Assembly: GCA_963842455.1 (NCBI GenBank)
Contig: CAWJHE010000011.1
Coordinates: 1 to 64,000, forward strand
Direction: 5' to 3'
Length of the DNA: 64,000 nt
Source: CAWJHE01 sp963842455
GTDB lineage: Bacteria > Chloroflexota > Anaerolineae > Anaerolineales > UBA4823
Shown here piece after piece: positions 33,106 to 42,097 of this stretch. The position numbers were made by a program, and so were the translations under genes. The notes under the pieces were generated by a model, which had not been told where the DNA came from, searched no databases, and saw only the letters and a list, made by a program, of their open reading frames with translations. Position 1 is the first letter of the stretch, and the number at the start of each line of letters is the position of its first letter.

Positions 33106-34162
33106 CAAAGAATACCGCCGATTGACGACCCCGCGGGCGGCAGCAACTGCTGGGATCTTATTTGGTTTGCTGTTTGGCGCCAGCCTGTTCCTGATGCGCA
33201 GCGCAATCCCTGCAACGCTTTCCTCCGACACAAGCTGGGCACAGACTGGCGCATGGAAAATAAACCTCGCTTTGGGTTTGATGCCCTTTGCAGGCATCTC
33301 ATACCTGTGGTTCATCGGCGTGGTGCGCGATAAGCTGGGTGAATTTGAAGATAGGTTCTTTTCAACCGTTTTCTTTGGCAGCAGCCTGCTCTTCCTGGCG
33401 ATGACTTTCATTTCAATGTCCATAGCCGGTGGGATCTTATCTACATATCTTTTGATCACGGGAGAAACACCTGATTACACCGTGATTTACTTTGGCCGGG
33501 CGCTAATGCTGCACATCAGCAATGTGTATGCTTTGCGCATGGCTGGAACTACGATGATCTCTCTAGCTACAATTTGGTTGCGCACTGGATTGATGCCACG
33601 CTGGCTGGCCGTTTTGACCTTCTTACTGGCGCTGACGCTGCTGGTGGTGGTCAACTATAGTTCCTGGGTGACCCTCATTTTTCCCGGCTGGGTGTTGTTG
33701 ATCAGCCTGTTACATCCTGTGGATGCGCTTGAAACACCCAGATGTTCAGATTCTTTCTGTAGATTAACCAACACAATGCATCCTGGTGTAAACATGGATT
33801 TGATTAAAGTAAGTTTTCTGATTATCGAATACCTGGCGGTGGTAGTCATCGCGGGAATGTTTGGTTACAGCACCATTCGGTACATCACAATTCTGATTAA
33901 AAATAGAATTGTGATGGGATCAAATTTCCAAGAATATAAACACACCCTGGGAAAAGGGCTACTGTTGGGATTGGAAATTCTGATTGCCGCAGATGTGATC
34001 CGCACTGTAGCGCTCGAACAAACCTTTGAGAACATCGCCGCCCTCGGGCTACTGGTATTGGTGAGGACCTTCTTGAGCTGGTCCCTGGTAGTCGAGATTG
34101 AAGGCCATTGGCCCTGGCAGAAATCCCTTGCAAGAACTGAGCAGAGAGGATCTCAAGAATGA
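33086..34162 (+). CDS. Membrane protein with C-terminal DUF1622 domain
   Basis: The 358-residue product has two parts. Residues 1-220 hold about six membrane helices (for example LFGLLFGASLFLMRSAIP, LALGLMPFAGISYLWFIGVV) of unknown family. After a polar joint (TPRCSDSFCRLTNTMHPGVN) comes a DUF1622 domain: FLIIEYLAVVVIAGMFGYS, GKGLLLGLEILIAADVIRTV and FLSWSLVVEIEGHWPW. DUF1622 proteins are normally separate and begin at such a Met, so a fusion, natural or by an indel, is possible. The start at 33086 has GGAG 5 bases upstream and overlaps the preceding frame by 20 bp. Function unknown. Confidence 0.65.
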   Translation: MEISMSNKEYRRLTTPRAAATAGILFGLLFGASLFLMRSAIPATLSSDTSWAQTGAWKINLALGLMPFAGISYLWFIGVVRDKLGEFEDRFFSTVFFGSSLLFLAMTFISMSIAGGILSTYLLITGETPDYTVIYFGRALMLHISNVYALRMAGTTMISLATIWLRTGLMPRWLAVLTFLLALTLLVVVNYSSWVTLIFPGWVLLISLLHPVDALETPRCSDSFCRLTNTMHPGVNMDLIKVSFLIIEYLAVVVIAGMFGYSTIRYITILIKNRIVMGSNFQEYKHTLGKGLLLGLEILIAADVIRTVALEQTFENIAALGLLVLVRTFLSWSLVVEIEGHWPWQKSLARTEQRGSQE

Positions 34163-34311
34163 CTGCCTTGATCACCATTGGAATTAATCTCGATAGAACA
34201 AGCGTTACGTGCTCACAGGCTGTAGAGAGATCGTTGTTTAAAAAGCCTTTGAGAAGGCGATGGCATGATTGGGATGAGATATTTCCCATTAATTTGATGA
34301 AGGAGGAATAA
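34159..34311 (+). CDS. Small hypothetical ORF overlapping the DUF1622 stop
   Basis: A 50-residue frame starts with ATG overlapping the preceding stop (ATGA), reads MTALITIGINLDRTSV at the start and ends in NLMKEE. Coupled translation is possible, but there is no recognisable domain and codon evidence is too short to judge. Confidence 0.25.
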   Translation: MTALITIGINLDRTSVTCSQAVERSLFKKPLRRRWHDWDEIFPINLMKEE

Positions 34312-34405
34312 CTGGATCATAAATCTTAAGTTTTGATTATCCGCAAATCCTGTCAGTATAGTTATCGATTTATTTTTCTTAGATTCTTGAAAGGAGTAAT
34401 TAGAA

Positions 34406-34954
34406 ATGGCTACAACATCGAATGCAATGAGTTTTGAGACCCATCGAGCTCCATGGTGGTTAGGTGTGATCGGGGGTTTCATCAATATTATGCTTGGTAT
34501 TTTACTGCTGTCTGTACCGGTAAAAACTGTATTGGTCCTGGTATATATTCTGGGATATTACTGGGTCTTTTCTGGCATTTTCGCGCTGGTGCATATGTTC
34601 ATTGACCGGCAAGCATGGGGCTGGAAACTGATATCTGGGTTGATAAGCATCTTTGCAGGTTTCTACATCCTGCGCTATCCACTGATCAGTGCTTTAACTA
34701 TTCCTGCACTGGCAATTTTGTTCCTGGGCATCCAGGGATTGGTCGTCGGTGCGGTATTCCTGGTATTGGCCTTCAAGGGTGGGGGATGGGGCTCGGCGAT
34801 CATGGGCGCTTTGAGCCTGATCTTCGGCTTTGTCCTGATCGGCAATTTTGCCAATCTGTCCAGTATCGTAAGCCTGGTTTGGATTGTCGCTGTCTTTTCA
34901 TTGGTGGGCGGAGCAATCCAGGTATTTCAGGCAATCGCCGATCGTAAAAATTAA
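34406..34954 (+). CDS. HdeD/DUF308 family membrane protein
   Basis: A 182-residue protein with six hydrophobic helices in three DUF308 pairs: GVIGGFINIMLGILLLSVPV, ILGYYWVFSGIFALVHMFI, KLISGLISIFAGFYILRYPL, ILFLGIQGLVVGAVFLVLAF, AIMGALSLIFGFVLIGNFAN and WIVAVFSLVGGAIQVFQAIA. HdeD of E. coli contributes to acid resistance at high cell density; homologues are generally stress-associated inner-membrane proteins. AAAGGAG lies 9 bases before the ATG. A strong hairpin follows the gene, so it is probably a single transcript or the end of one. Confidence 0.85.
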   Translation: MATTSNAMSFETHRAPWWLGVIGGFINIMLGILLLSVPVKTVLVLVYILGYYWVFSGIFALVHMFIDRQAWGWKLISGLISIFAGFYILRYPLISALTIPALAILFLGIQGLVVGAVFLVLAFKGGGWGSAIMGALSLIFGFVLIGNFANLSSIVSLVWIVAVFSLVGGAIQVFQAIADRKN

Positions 34955-34963
34955 CCAGTAACA

Positions 34964-34996
34964 TCCATCCAACCCATCAGATGTGGGTTGGATGGA
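34964..34996. terminator. 13-bp hairpin after the HdeD-like gene
   Basis: TCCATCCAACCCA (34964-34976) pairs with TGGGTTGGATGGA (34984-34996) around a 7-base loop, followed by CAATTTCT. The U-tract is weak, but the location between a stop and a new ribosome site fits a terminator. Confidence 0.55.
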
Positions 34997-35046
34997 CAAT
35001 TTCTAACGGATTACGGCAACATTCAATTTTCCAAAGGAGGAAAAAT

Positions 35047-35535
35047 ATGTCCACACTTACAGTACTCAAGTTTTCAAGCCCAGAAGGGGCAAGCCAGATG
35101 CTCGACAAGCTCGTCGAGCTGCAGAAGGCTGAACTGATTCAGGTGCTCGACGCTGCCATCGTCACCTGGCCAGAAGGGAAAAAAGCTCCGAAGACCAGGC
35201 AGGCACTCAACCTCCCAGCCCTCAAAGCACTGGACGGGGCATTCTGGGGCATGCTTTTTGGGATGATCTTCTTTGTCCCATTCTTCGGTTTGGCAGTTGG
35301 AGCTGCCATGGGTGCGTTGAGCGGCAAGATGGCAGATTACGGCATCCATGATGACTTCATTAAGTCTGCTCGCGAGAAGGTAACCGAAGGTACTTCGGCG
35401 CTGTTTCTTCTTTCCAGCAATGCCGTGGAAGACAAAGTTCTTGAAGAGCTTAAGGGAATTCAGTTTGAAATAATCGCCTCCAATCTCACCAAGGAAGAGG
35501 AAGACCAATTACGTGCTGCTTTTGAAACAGCGTAA
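35047..35535 (+). CDS. DUF1269-family protein
   Basis: A 162-residue protein. It starts MSTLTVLKFSSPEGASQMLD, has a glycine-rich membrane hairpin (LDGAFWGMLFGMIFFVPFF, GLAVGAAMGALSGKMADYG) and ends with DDFIKSAREKVTEGTSALFL and LRAAFETA, the usual DUF1269 layout of ferredoxin-like halves around a membrane insertion. The family has no proven function and is common in stress-related gene groups. The ATG at 35047 follows AAAGGAGG; an upstream in-frame ATG at 34981 lies inside the terminator hairpin and is rejected. The next gene starts 12 bp after its stop, so they form a pair. Confidence 0.82.
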   Translation: MSTLTVLKFSSPEGASQMLDKLVELQKAELIQVLDAAIVTWPEGKKAPKTRQALNLPALKALDGAFWGMLFGMIFFVPFFGLAVGAAMGALSGKMADYGIHDDFIKSAREKVTEGTSALFLLSSNAVEDKVLEELKGIQFEIIASNLTKEEEDQLRAAFETA

Positions 35536-35546
35536 GGAGAAAATTC

Positions 35547-37910
35547 ATGAGAAAATTGAAATATTTTAAGCCTTTGCAGCCCGCTTTGTGGATTGTAAGC
35601 ATTCTGGTACTTACCACTTTGCTTTCAGCCTGCCAACCGGCTCAAACGCCAGCGCCAGTCCTTCCAGTAGAACCCACCGCAACATTGATGGCTACCTTGC
35701 CAGTGGTTCAAGAACCTCAGCCAACGCCCGAAATCCCTGTGACCACGGTGGATTTCTCTTCCCAGCTTGTCGGTCCGCTCTGGATGCTGCTCGGCTTTGG
35801 TGATGCCCTCAATCCAACCGTTGTCGAACCCGGTGTTACAGTCACTCTGCAATTCTCGAATGACGGTAGCCTTGGCGGTTTTGGAGGTTGCAATAATTAC
35901 TTTGGCTCGTATGAGTTGGATGGCGATGTGGTCCAGATAGCTCCATTGGGCTCCACCATGATGGCATGCGAAACCGGTATGGAACAGGAAGGGGTCGTGC
36001 TGGCAGCCTTGAATTCCGCATATCGGATCAATATGACACCTCAAGGTCGTCTTGAGATCTTTTACGACTTTGCCTCTTCCTTCGAGCGCAAGATGGTTTT
36101 CACACAAAGCCAGAGATCGCTGCAAGATACCGTCTGGTTATTGGAAGAGTATGGAAACATCAATGAACCTGCTGCCGTTGAGGCAGGCACTTTCATCACT
36201 GCCCAGTTCACTCAGGATGGTCTCTTGAGCGGCTATTCCGGATGCAATCGTTATTCGACCTCATTCATTGCCGAAAATGGCCGTTTGCAGGTTCAAATGC
36301 CTGCCAGCTCGTTGAGAGAGTGCCTCAACGGCATGGAACAGGAAGCTGCTTTCCAGCAGGCGTTGATAAAAGCTGAAAGCTACGCCATCGTAGGTGATAT
36401 GTTGGAAATCACCTACGACGCCGGTCAAGGGGTGCTGCGTTTCACATCCAGTCATCTTCCCCTGGAGAATGTACTGTGGACACTGGTGACCGTGAATGGA
36501 GAGCCGAGCCAGACCGATACGGCGCCAACTACACTATTGTTTGAGCCAGGAGATGAGCCATATCAAGGGATGATGGGCGGCGCTGCCATGTGCAACAACT
36601 ACAGTGGTGGTTTCACCATTGACCAGGATGCGCTATCCTTACAGACCCTCACCACAACTCGCCTCAGCTGCCCTGAAGAAGTGATGCAGGCTGAATCCAA
36701 CTATTTGGAAATCCTGGAGAGCACACAAAGCTATATGGTGCTTGGACAGACCCTGACCATCACGTCTGAAAAAGGTGTGCTTGTGTTTGCTGCAAACCGC
36801 ACTTCGCTTGAAGGAACGTACTGGCGCTTGGTTTCTATGGGAACACTGGAAAGCCCCACAATCCCCAGTGATGAGGCAAATTTCACCGCACTCTTTGCAC
36901 CACAAGAGGGAGGTCCCTCCGGGCTGGTTCTGGGTTCTACTGGTTGCAATGACTACAATGCACCTTACGTGGCGAACCTGAACGAGTTAAAGGTCAATCT
37001 GCCTTTCAAAACAAATAACAGTGAATGTCCTCCGGATTTCTGGGAACAAGAGCAGCAATTCTTCCTCGGCCTGAACAGCGCAACCACCTACCGTATCCTT
37101 GGGGATTCCCTTCAGATACCTTATGATGAGGGTCGCCAGTCGCTTAACTTTGTCGCGACAGTACCGGTAGTCGAGCCAAGTGAAGGCGCTCTTACCCCAT
37201 TGAATGGTACTCGTTGGTGGCTGGTAACGCTCGGTCCGAAGCCAGTTTTACCTGGAACACAGACCACTGCTGAGTTCGTCATCAACCCAAATGGGGAAAC
37301 AGGACAAATCTCAGGAAGTTCAGGATGCAACACTTACAACACGGAAATCACCGGCGTATTGCGAGTAGGACCAGTCGCTACAACGAAGCTTTTCTGTGCA
37401 GAACCGGCAGGGATAATGGACCAGGAGTTTGCGTATCTGGATGCGCTGGCATCAGCAAACAGCTTTGCAAAAGTTAATAACCAGTTGCTCATCAGCACCC
37501 AGAGAGGCCTGCTTGTCTTCTACAACTCACCATCCCCTCTGCAGCCGATTGTGCCTCCAACCCAACTTCCACCCCTTCCACCTGGGCCAACAGAAATCGC
37601 ACCGACGCCAGAAGCTACTGAGGCGCCCACACCGGAACCGACGGAAGAGCCATCACCTGCTCCGCCTGTTGCCATCATTACAGCACCCGAAAAGGGAGAT
37701 GTCAACCAGCCAGTTTTGTTTGACGCAGGCAGCTCCACTTCTAGCGGAAGCATCACCAGCTACACCTGGGACTTTGGAGACGGTGTTAAAGCCGATGGTG
37801 TCACCATTGAGCATACATATACCAATCCAGGGACATACACGGTTATCTTAACCATCAAAGACATCCATGGGAACACGGCCACTGTGACCCATATCATCAC
37901 GATTCAGTAG
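35547..37910 (+). CDS. Lipoprotein with five META (HslJ-like) domains and a PKD domain
   Basis: A 787-residue protein. The signal peptide ends in the lipobox LLSAC (Cys29), followed by a Pro/Thr-rich linker. Five META repeats follow; each starts with a (L)xxxxWxL strand and has a glycine-cysteine-asparagine core: GGFGGCNNYFGSY, SGYSGCNRYSTSF, MMGGAAMCNNYSGG, VLGSTGCNDYNAPY and SGSSGCNTYNTEI. A second Pro/Glu/Thr linker (about residues 670-708) leads to a C-terminal PKD domain (LFDAGSSTSSGSITSYTWDF, GDGVKADGVTIEHTYTNPG). META proteins such as HslJ are linked to heat and novobiocin stress. This is probably a surface-anchored protein outside the membrane; its binding partner is unknown. Confidence 0.85.
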   Translation: MRKLKYFKPLQPALWIVSILVLTTLLSACQPAQTPAPVLPVEPTATLMATLPVVQEPQPTPEIPVTTVDFSSQLVGPLWMLLGFGDALNPTVVEPGVTVTLQFSNDGSLGGFGGCNNYFGSYELDGDVVQIAPLGSTMMACETGMEQEGVVLAALNSAYRINMTPQGRLEIFYDFASSFERKMVFTQSQRSLQDTVWLLEEYGNINEPAAVEAGTFITAQFTQDGLLSGYSGCNRYSTSFIAENGRLQVQMPASSLRECLNGMEQEAAFQQALIKAESYAIVGDMLEITYDAGQGVLRFTSSHLPLENVLWTLVTVNGEPSQTDTAPTTLLFEPGDEPYQGMMGGAAMCNNYSGGFTIDQDALSLQTLTTTRLSCPEEVMQAESNYLEILESTQSYMVLGQTLTITSEKGVLVFAANRTSLEGTYWRLVSMGTLESPTIPSDEANFTALFAPQEGGPSGLVLGSTGCNDYNAPYVANLNELKVNLPFKTNNSECPPDFWEQEQQFFLGLNSATTYRILGDSLQIPYDEGRQSLNFVATVPVVEPSEGALTPLNGTRWWLVTLGPKPVLPGTQTTAEFVINPNGETGQISGSSGCNTYNTEITGVLRVGPVATTKLFCAEPAGIMDQEFAYLDALASANSFAKVNNQLLISTQRGLLVFYNSPSPLQPIVPPTQLPPLPPGPTEIAPTPEATEAPTPEPTEEPSPAPPVAIITAPEKGDVNQPVLFDAGSSTSSGSITSYTWDFGDGVKADGVTIEHTYTNPGTYTVILTIKDIHGNTATVTHIITIQ

Positions 37911-37965
37911 ATTTAACACAGGAATTGGGGCATCCAATTAAGGTGAACCTTTGGAATTAAACCCA

Positions 37966-37986
37966 AAAGTTGGAAGCCCCAACTTT
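37966..37986. terminator. Short hairpin after the META/PKD gene
   Basis: AAAGTTGG (37966-37973) pairs with CCAACTTT (37979-37986) around AAGCC, followed by CTATCC. A weak terminator candidate in the 142-bp gap before the SHOCT gene. Confidence 0.3.
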
Positions 37987-38052
37987 CTATCCAAGATCGC
38001 TTGTTCCTGGACTATTTTATAAACATAGTGTAGGAAAAAGGAGTATGAGAAA

Positions 38053-38538
38053 ATGTTTGGAGGAAATCGAAGAGTTGCTCGCCGCACATCACGACGGACT
38101 TCTCGAAGGACGACCCGTCGGGTGTTTCGGCGGACCGCATTGATGCCGGGAAGAGTTTTTCGTCGTCGGAGTTTACTGGTTAATGGTTTTTCACTTCTGC
38201 TGGTTGGTGGCGCGGCCTACAAAATCGGACAGTCACAGGCCCAGCAAATCCAGCAGTACACCGGTCGTCCACCTGAGGATCTGAACCAAGAAGAACTGGA
38301 AAACGCGATGGATGCCCTGAATATAGAACCTCAAGAGCTGAATGACCAGGATAGAGCCGCGATCGAAGCTGAAGCTGTCAGCCCTTCTTCTCCTGCACCG
38401 TCAGCTCCTGCTAAGTTAGATGCCCAACCAACCCAGGACTACATTGCAGAGATCCAGAACCTTGCCAATCTGCGTGATTTGGGCATCATCACCGAAGAGG
38501 AGTTTGAGGCAAAGAAAAAGCAGTTGCTTGGAATATAG
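38053..38538 (+). CDS. Arg-rich membrane protein with C-terminal SHOCT domain
   Basis: A 161-residue protein. Residues 7-39 are extremely arginine-rich (RRTSRRTSRRTTRRVFRRT). One hydrophobic segment follows (VNGFSLLLVGGAAYKIG), then an acidic linker, and the end is a SHOCT motif (LANLRDLGIITEEEFEAKKK QLL in two parts), a short helical oligomerisation domain. The basic region before the helix suggests an N-in orientation. No function is known. Shine-Dalgarno AAAGGAG lies about 10 bases upstream. It is followed closely by a DUF4239-like gene. Confidence 0.7.
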   Translation: MFGGNRRVARRTSRRTSRRTTRRVFRRTALMPGRVFRRRSLLVNGFSLLLVGGAAYKIGQSQAQQIQQYTGRPPEDLNQEELENAMDALNIEPQELNDQDRAAIEAEAVSPSSPAPSAPAKLDAQPTQDYIAEIQNLANLRDLGIITEEEFEAKKKQLLGI

Positions 38539-38559
38539 AAAAGCATAAGGAATCAAATC

Positions 38560-39342
38560 GTGCTCGCTTATCAACCTCTCGATATGCTCCCGATCATGGG
38601 TGTATATCTACTCACAGTAGTCATCTTGATGGCTTCCATCGAAGGCGGATACCGGCTTGGATGTTTCTTCCAGAAGCGCTGGCCTGACCATTCGGAATCT
38701 GGTGTTAATGCAATGGTCGGCGCTTCATTGGCTTCCTTGGGTTTTTTACTTGCATTTATAGCCAGTATCGCTGTGAATATATTCAACTCTCGGCTGGAGC
38801 TGGTTATAAATGAAGCCGATGCTATTGGTACTACCTACCTGCGAGCAGGTTACCTGGATCAACCAATTTCAACCGAATCGCGGGAATTGCTTGGAGAATA
38901 TGTGGAAATGCGCCTGGCTGCCCTCGACCGTGACCGGCTTGAAAATGCAATCACCCGTTCGGAAGAAATCCACCAGGAGTTATGGAAGCTGGCAGAAATC
39001 GTCGCGCGTAACGACCCCACTCCGATTAGTGCTCTTTATATTGACTCCTTGAATCAGCTCATCGATTTGCATTCTGAGAGGATCAATAAAGAATTGGTCA
39101 TCCGTGTTCCACCTTTTTTTCTATTGGCAATCTATCTGGTGGCTATATTCACGATGATGCTTATCGGTGTGTACGGAAGCTATTCCGGAAAACTCAATTA
39201 CCTGGCTTTAATCATCATGATTCTAATTATTTCAACCGTGTTCTTAATTATCGTCGATTTGGATCGTTCTCATCAGGGTCTGATAACGATCCCTCAGAAT
39301 GCCTTAATTGAACTCCAAGAACAAATCCAATCTATGCCATAA
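38560..39342 (+). CDS. DUF4239 / bestrophin-like membrane protein
   Basis: A 260-residue protein, GTG start with AAGGA about 8 bases upstream. Two N-terminal helices (MGVYLLTVVILMASIEGGYR and NAMVGASLASLGFLLAFIAS) are followed by a soluble helical region with AVNIFNSRLELVINEADAIG and TTYLRAGYL, typical of this family. Two helices follow near the end (FFLLAIYLVAIFTMMLIGVY, LNYLALIIMILIISTVFLII) and then DLDRSHQGLITIPQNALIEL. The closing block is the family hallmark. The proteins resemble bestrophin channels, but channel activity has not been established for them. Confidence 0.78.
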   Translation: MLAYQPLDMLPIMGVYLLTVVILMASIEGGYRLGCFFQKRWPDHSESGVNAMVGASLASLGFLLAFIASIAVNIFNSRLELVINEADAIGTTYLRAGYLDQPISTESRELLGEYVEMRLAALDRDRLENAITRSEEIHQELWKLAEIVARNDPTPISALYIDSLNQLIDLHSERINKELVIRVPPFFLLAIYLVAIFTMMLIGVYGSYSGKLNYLALIIMILIISTVFLIIVDLDRSHQGLITIPQNALIELQEQIQSMP

Positions 39343-39410
39343 GAGTGGCATTTGACCTGTGTGCATGTTTTAGAACAGTTTGGTTCAGTAATTTCAAAAG
39401 AGGTAATGGA

Positions 39411-40662
39411 ATGATTAAAAACAGAAGGAATTTTTATCAGTTCTTGACCATCTTGGGGATTGTCATCCTTTCGAGTGTTGCTGTTCCTTCACAGGTCGGA
39501 GCGCAGAGTATTATCCAGGGAGATAATCTCCCGACAGAGACAATGATTAAAGGAGATGCTGTCTTTACTGGTGAATCAGTCAGGATTGACGGTGTTGTAG
39601 ATGGGGATGTCTTGGCAATAGCCAATAAAGTCGAAATCAATGGCACAGTGAACGGCAGCCTGGTGGTCATTGGCAATGAGGTTGTTGTTAACAGTGGGAT
39701 TGGGGGCACTTTATATGCTCTCGCATTTGCAGTTTGACTTAGGATCTGAAGCAAACTTAAATCGAAATCTATATTTCGGTGGTCTAAGTCTGAGCACTCA
39801 GGAAGGATCCCAAATTCGACGCGATCTGCAATCTATTTCTTTGGGCGCGCGATTGAATGGCATTGTAGATGGGACGATTAGAGCCATTATCGGTCCGATG
39901 GAATTCTTCTTCCTGATTATGGAAAAAATCGATATGACAGATTGGATCAAATCGGATGAGGCTTCCACAACGAGCATGGCTTACCAGGATTTCGCAGTGG
40001 ATCCGACCGCAATTGATACAGAGATAATTTTTGCTGGCCTGATGCCCGCGCTGTTTGGGGAAAGCCTCTCTGCTCTGCAGGCAGAAGAAATCGATTGGGG
40101 AAAAGTGACGGACTGGCTACTCGAACGCTTGCAAGAATGGTTCGTCCTGCTCGCATTCGGTCTACTAGGTCTTTGGCTAAAGCCCAAGTGGATCCCCGAA
40201 AGCGCTAAGTTACTGCATTCCAAACCCCTGGCGGCCTCGGGTTGGGGCTTACTTGGGATAGCCATCTCATTCAACCTGATCGGAGTAGCTATCCTCATGC
40301 TGATCATCATCATCGCCATCGGTTTGTTTCTTGGGATGATACCGTTATGGGAGCTAGCTTGGTCCTTCATGGCGATCGGTGGTTTTAGTTTGGGTTTGGT
40401 GTCCACTTCTTTCGCTTTATTTGTGATCTATATCAGCAAAGCCATTGTTGCTTTCTTAGTTGGCTTAATGATCCTCAACCGATTTGCACCGGCATATGCG
40501 ATTTACAAACCACTCGCTCTCATCACCGGTTTAGTGCTTTATGTTCTACTGTCGGCTGTGCCAATTCTGGGATGGGTGATCGGGATGCTCGCCACGGTAC
40601 TCGGACTCGGCGCCGTGTGGCTGCTCTACAAGGACAGACGAATCCCAGGCAAACATATCTGA
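39411..40662 (+). pseudogene. Polymer-forming (bactofilin-like) membrane protein, frameshifted
   Basis: The first frame, from ATG 39411 (GAGG upstream), has a signal-like helix, then a bactofilin-type beta repeat (GDAVFTGESVRIDGVVDGDV, ANKVEINGTVNGSLVVIGNE) and stops at 39737. The other frame takes up the same beta helix (FDLGSEANLNRNLYFGGLSL, SISLGARLNGIVDGTIRAII). It continues into a C-terminal membrane domain with about five helices, to 40662. One indel near 39715-39735 therefore breaks a protein of about 415 residues. Homologues combine an extracytoplasmic beta scaffold with a membrane domain; their function is unknown, with envelope organisation likely. Confidence 0.7.
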
Positions 40663-40755
40663 GATGAAGATTAGTGGAGAAATGGCGATGGTTTAGTCAG
40701 AAGGATTTATTAATTCATCTCAAAAACAAGTTGATTAATTGAAAGGAAGATGTAT

Positions 40756-42052
40756 ATGTCAGACTTCTTAGGCAAGACGATAGGTGAATATCAGGTTATT
40801 GAAGTCCTGGATGAGAGCGGGGATACCATGGTCTTTAAAGGTTTTCAGCCTTCAATGAACCGTTACGTTGTGTTAAAAATTCTCAAACCTGGCATAGCTC
40901 GAAACCCAATAGCCGTGCAGCAATTCATGCAGCAGGGTGAGCTGATGGCACGAATGCAGCACCCTAATATCCTGGAGGTTTTTAGCTCTGGTCAGGAAGC
41001 AGGATTTTTCTATCGAGCTGAGCGGCTTGCTGAAGGCGGTACGCTACAAAATCACATTACCTTGTTTAGAGACATGAAACAAGCTCTTGATCTATTTGAT
41101 GAAATTGTTGGCGCTGTGAATTATATCCATGCTCAGGGAACTATACACGGCAACCTCAAGCCTGGAAAAATCCTGATGGACGCCAGACAATGCCCCCTCC
41201 TGGCTGATTTTGGCACACCTCCCAGCCAAACGCAGATGCCGTCACCTTATTTAGCGCCAGAGCAAGTGCAGGGAGGTGCAGTAGATCCCAGGACAGATGT
41301 TTACGCTCTAGGTGTTCTATTGTTCGAGGTCGCTACGGGGCAGGCGCCGCCACCCGGAGTTGTAGTTAGCTTGCGGGCCCATCGCCCAGATTTGCCACAA
41401 GCCCTTGAGCAAGTGGTCTTGAAAGCAATGGCTCAGAACCCAGATCAACGCTTTCAGACAGCTGGCGAGTTTCTGGCTATGATGCAGAATGCCCTTCAGG
41501 GCCCTGCCCCGGTCCAGCCTTATTTATACCAACAAACCCCTATTGCCACTCCCATGCCCATGGTGTCCCAATCGGTCACGGTAGAAGGAGAAAAAGGCAG
41601 GACGAACTGGGTAGCCCTGGTACTTGGAACACTCTTATTGAGTGTGCTTTGCATCGGCGGTTTCCTGGGATTTCGCTATCTAACCCAAGAACAAAGAACA
41701 GATAATGGGGAAACTGTGACCATCCTACCCCCATCTGGCCCGACAATCATTGTCCCAACGGTTGTCTTTCCTACTCAGGAAGCGAGACCAACCCAACCGC
41801 CTCCAGAACCCACTCAGAGCGCCTCCAGAACCAACCCAAGCACCGCCAGAACCCACTCAGCCGCCTGACGAACCTCCGGGCGAACAACCTCCAGATGAGA
41901 ATCCACCTCAATTACCTGAAGAACTCCCAGAAGGTCGTGGTGGACAGTTGGCTGGCAGATTACCAGAATCATGCGGTTCAATCGGGTTCATCTCTGTCGG
42001 GGTTGCCTTGGTGAGTGTAACCAGGATTAGAAAGCGGAAGCCAAGTCGATAA
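40756..42052 (+). pseudogene. Membrane protein with protein-kinase-like domain (pseudokinase), frameshift in tail
   Basis: Residues 10-265 match a bacterial Ser/Thr kinase fold: VVLKILKPG (Lys43, numbered from the ATG at 40750), HPNILEVFSSGQE and ADFGTPP (DFG kept). SPYLAPEQVQGG and TDVYALGVLLFEVATG follow. The glycine loop is degenerate (DESGDTMV), and the catalytic loop reads HGNLKPGKIL: the catalytic Asp is Asn and the metal-binding Asn is Lys. Activity is therefore unlikely. A membrane helix (WVALVLGTLLLSVLCIGGFL) and a Pro/Glu/Thr-rich outer part follow. An indel near 41820 moves the tail to another frame, which ends in CGSIGFISVGVALVSVTRIR plus basic residues, like a C-terminal sorting or anchor signal. 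The start at 40756 fits GGAAG better than 40750. Confidence 0.68.
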
Positions 42053-42097
42053 GATAAGCTAAGTAATAAAAGAAACAACATATAACAGAGGTTATTC

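Noticed and set aside
36261..36455. Minus-strand open frames within the META/PKD gene and similar antisense frames elsewhere
   Set aside because: They lack ribosome sites and recognisable domains, and they lie opposite clearly coding frames.
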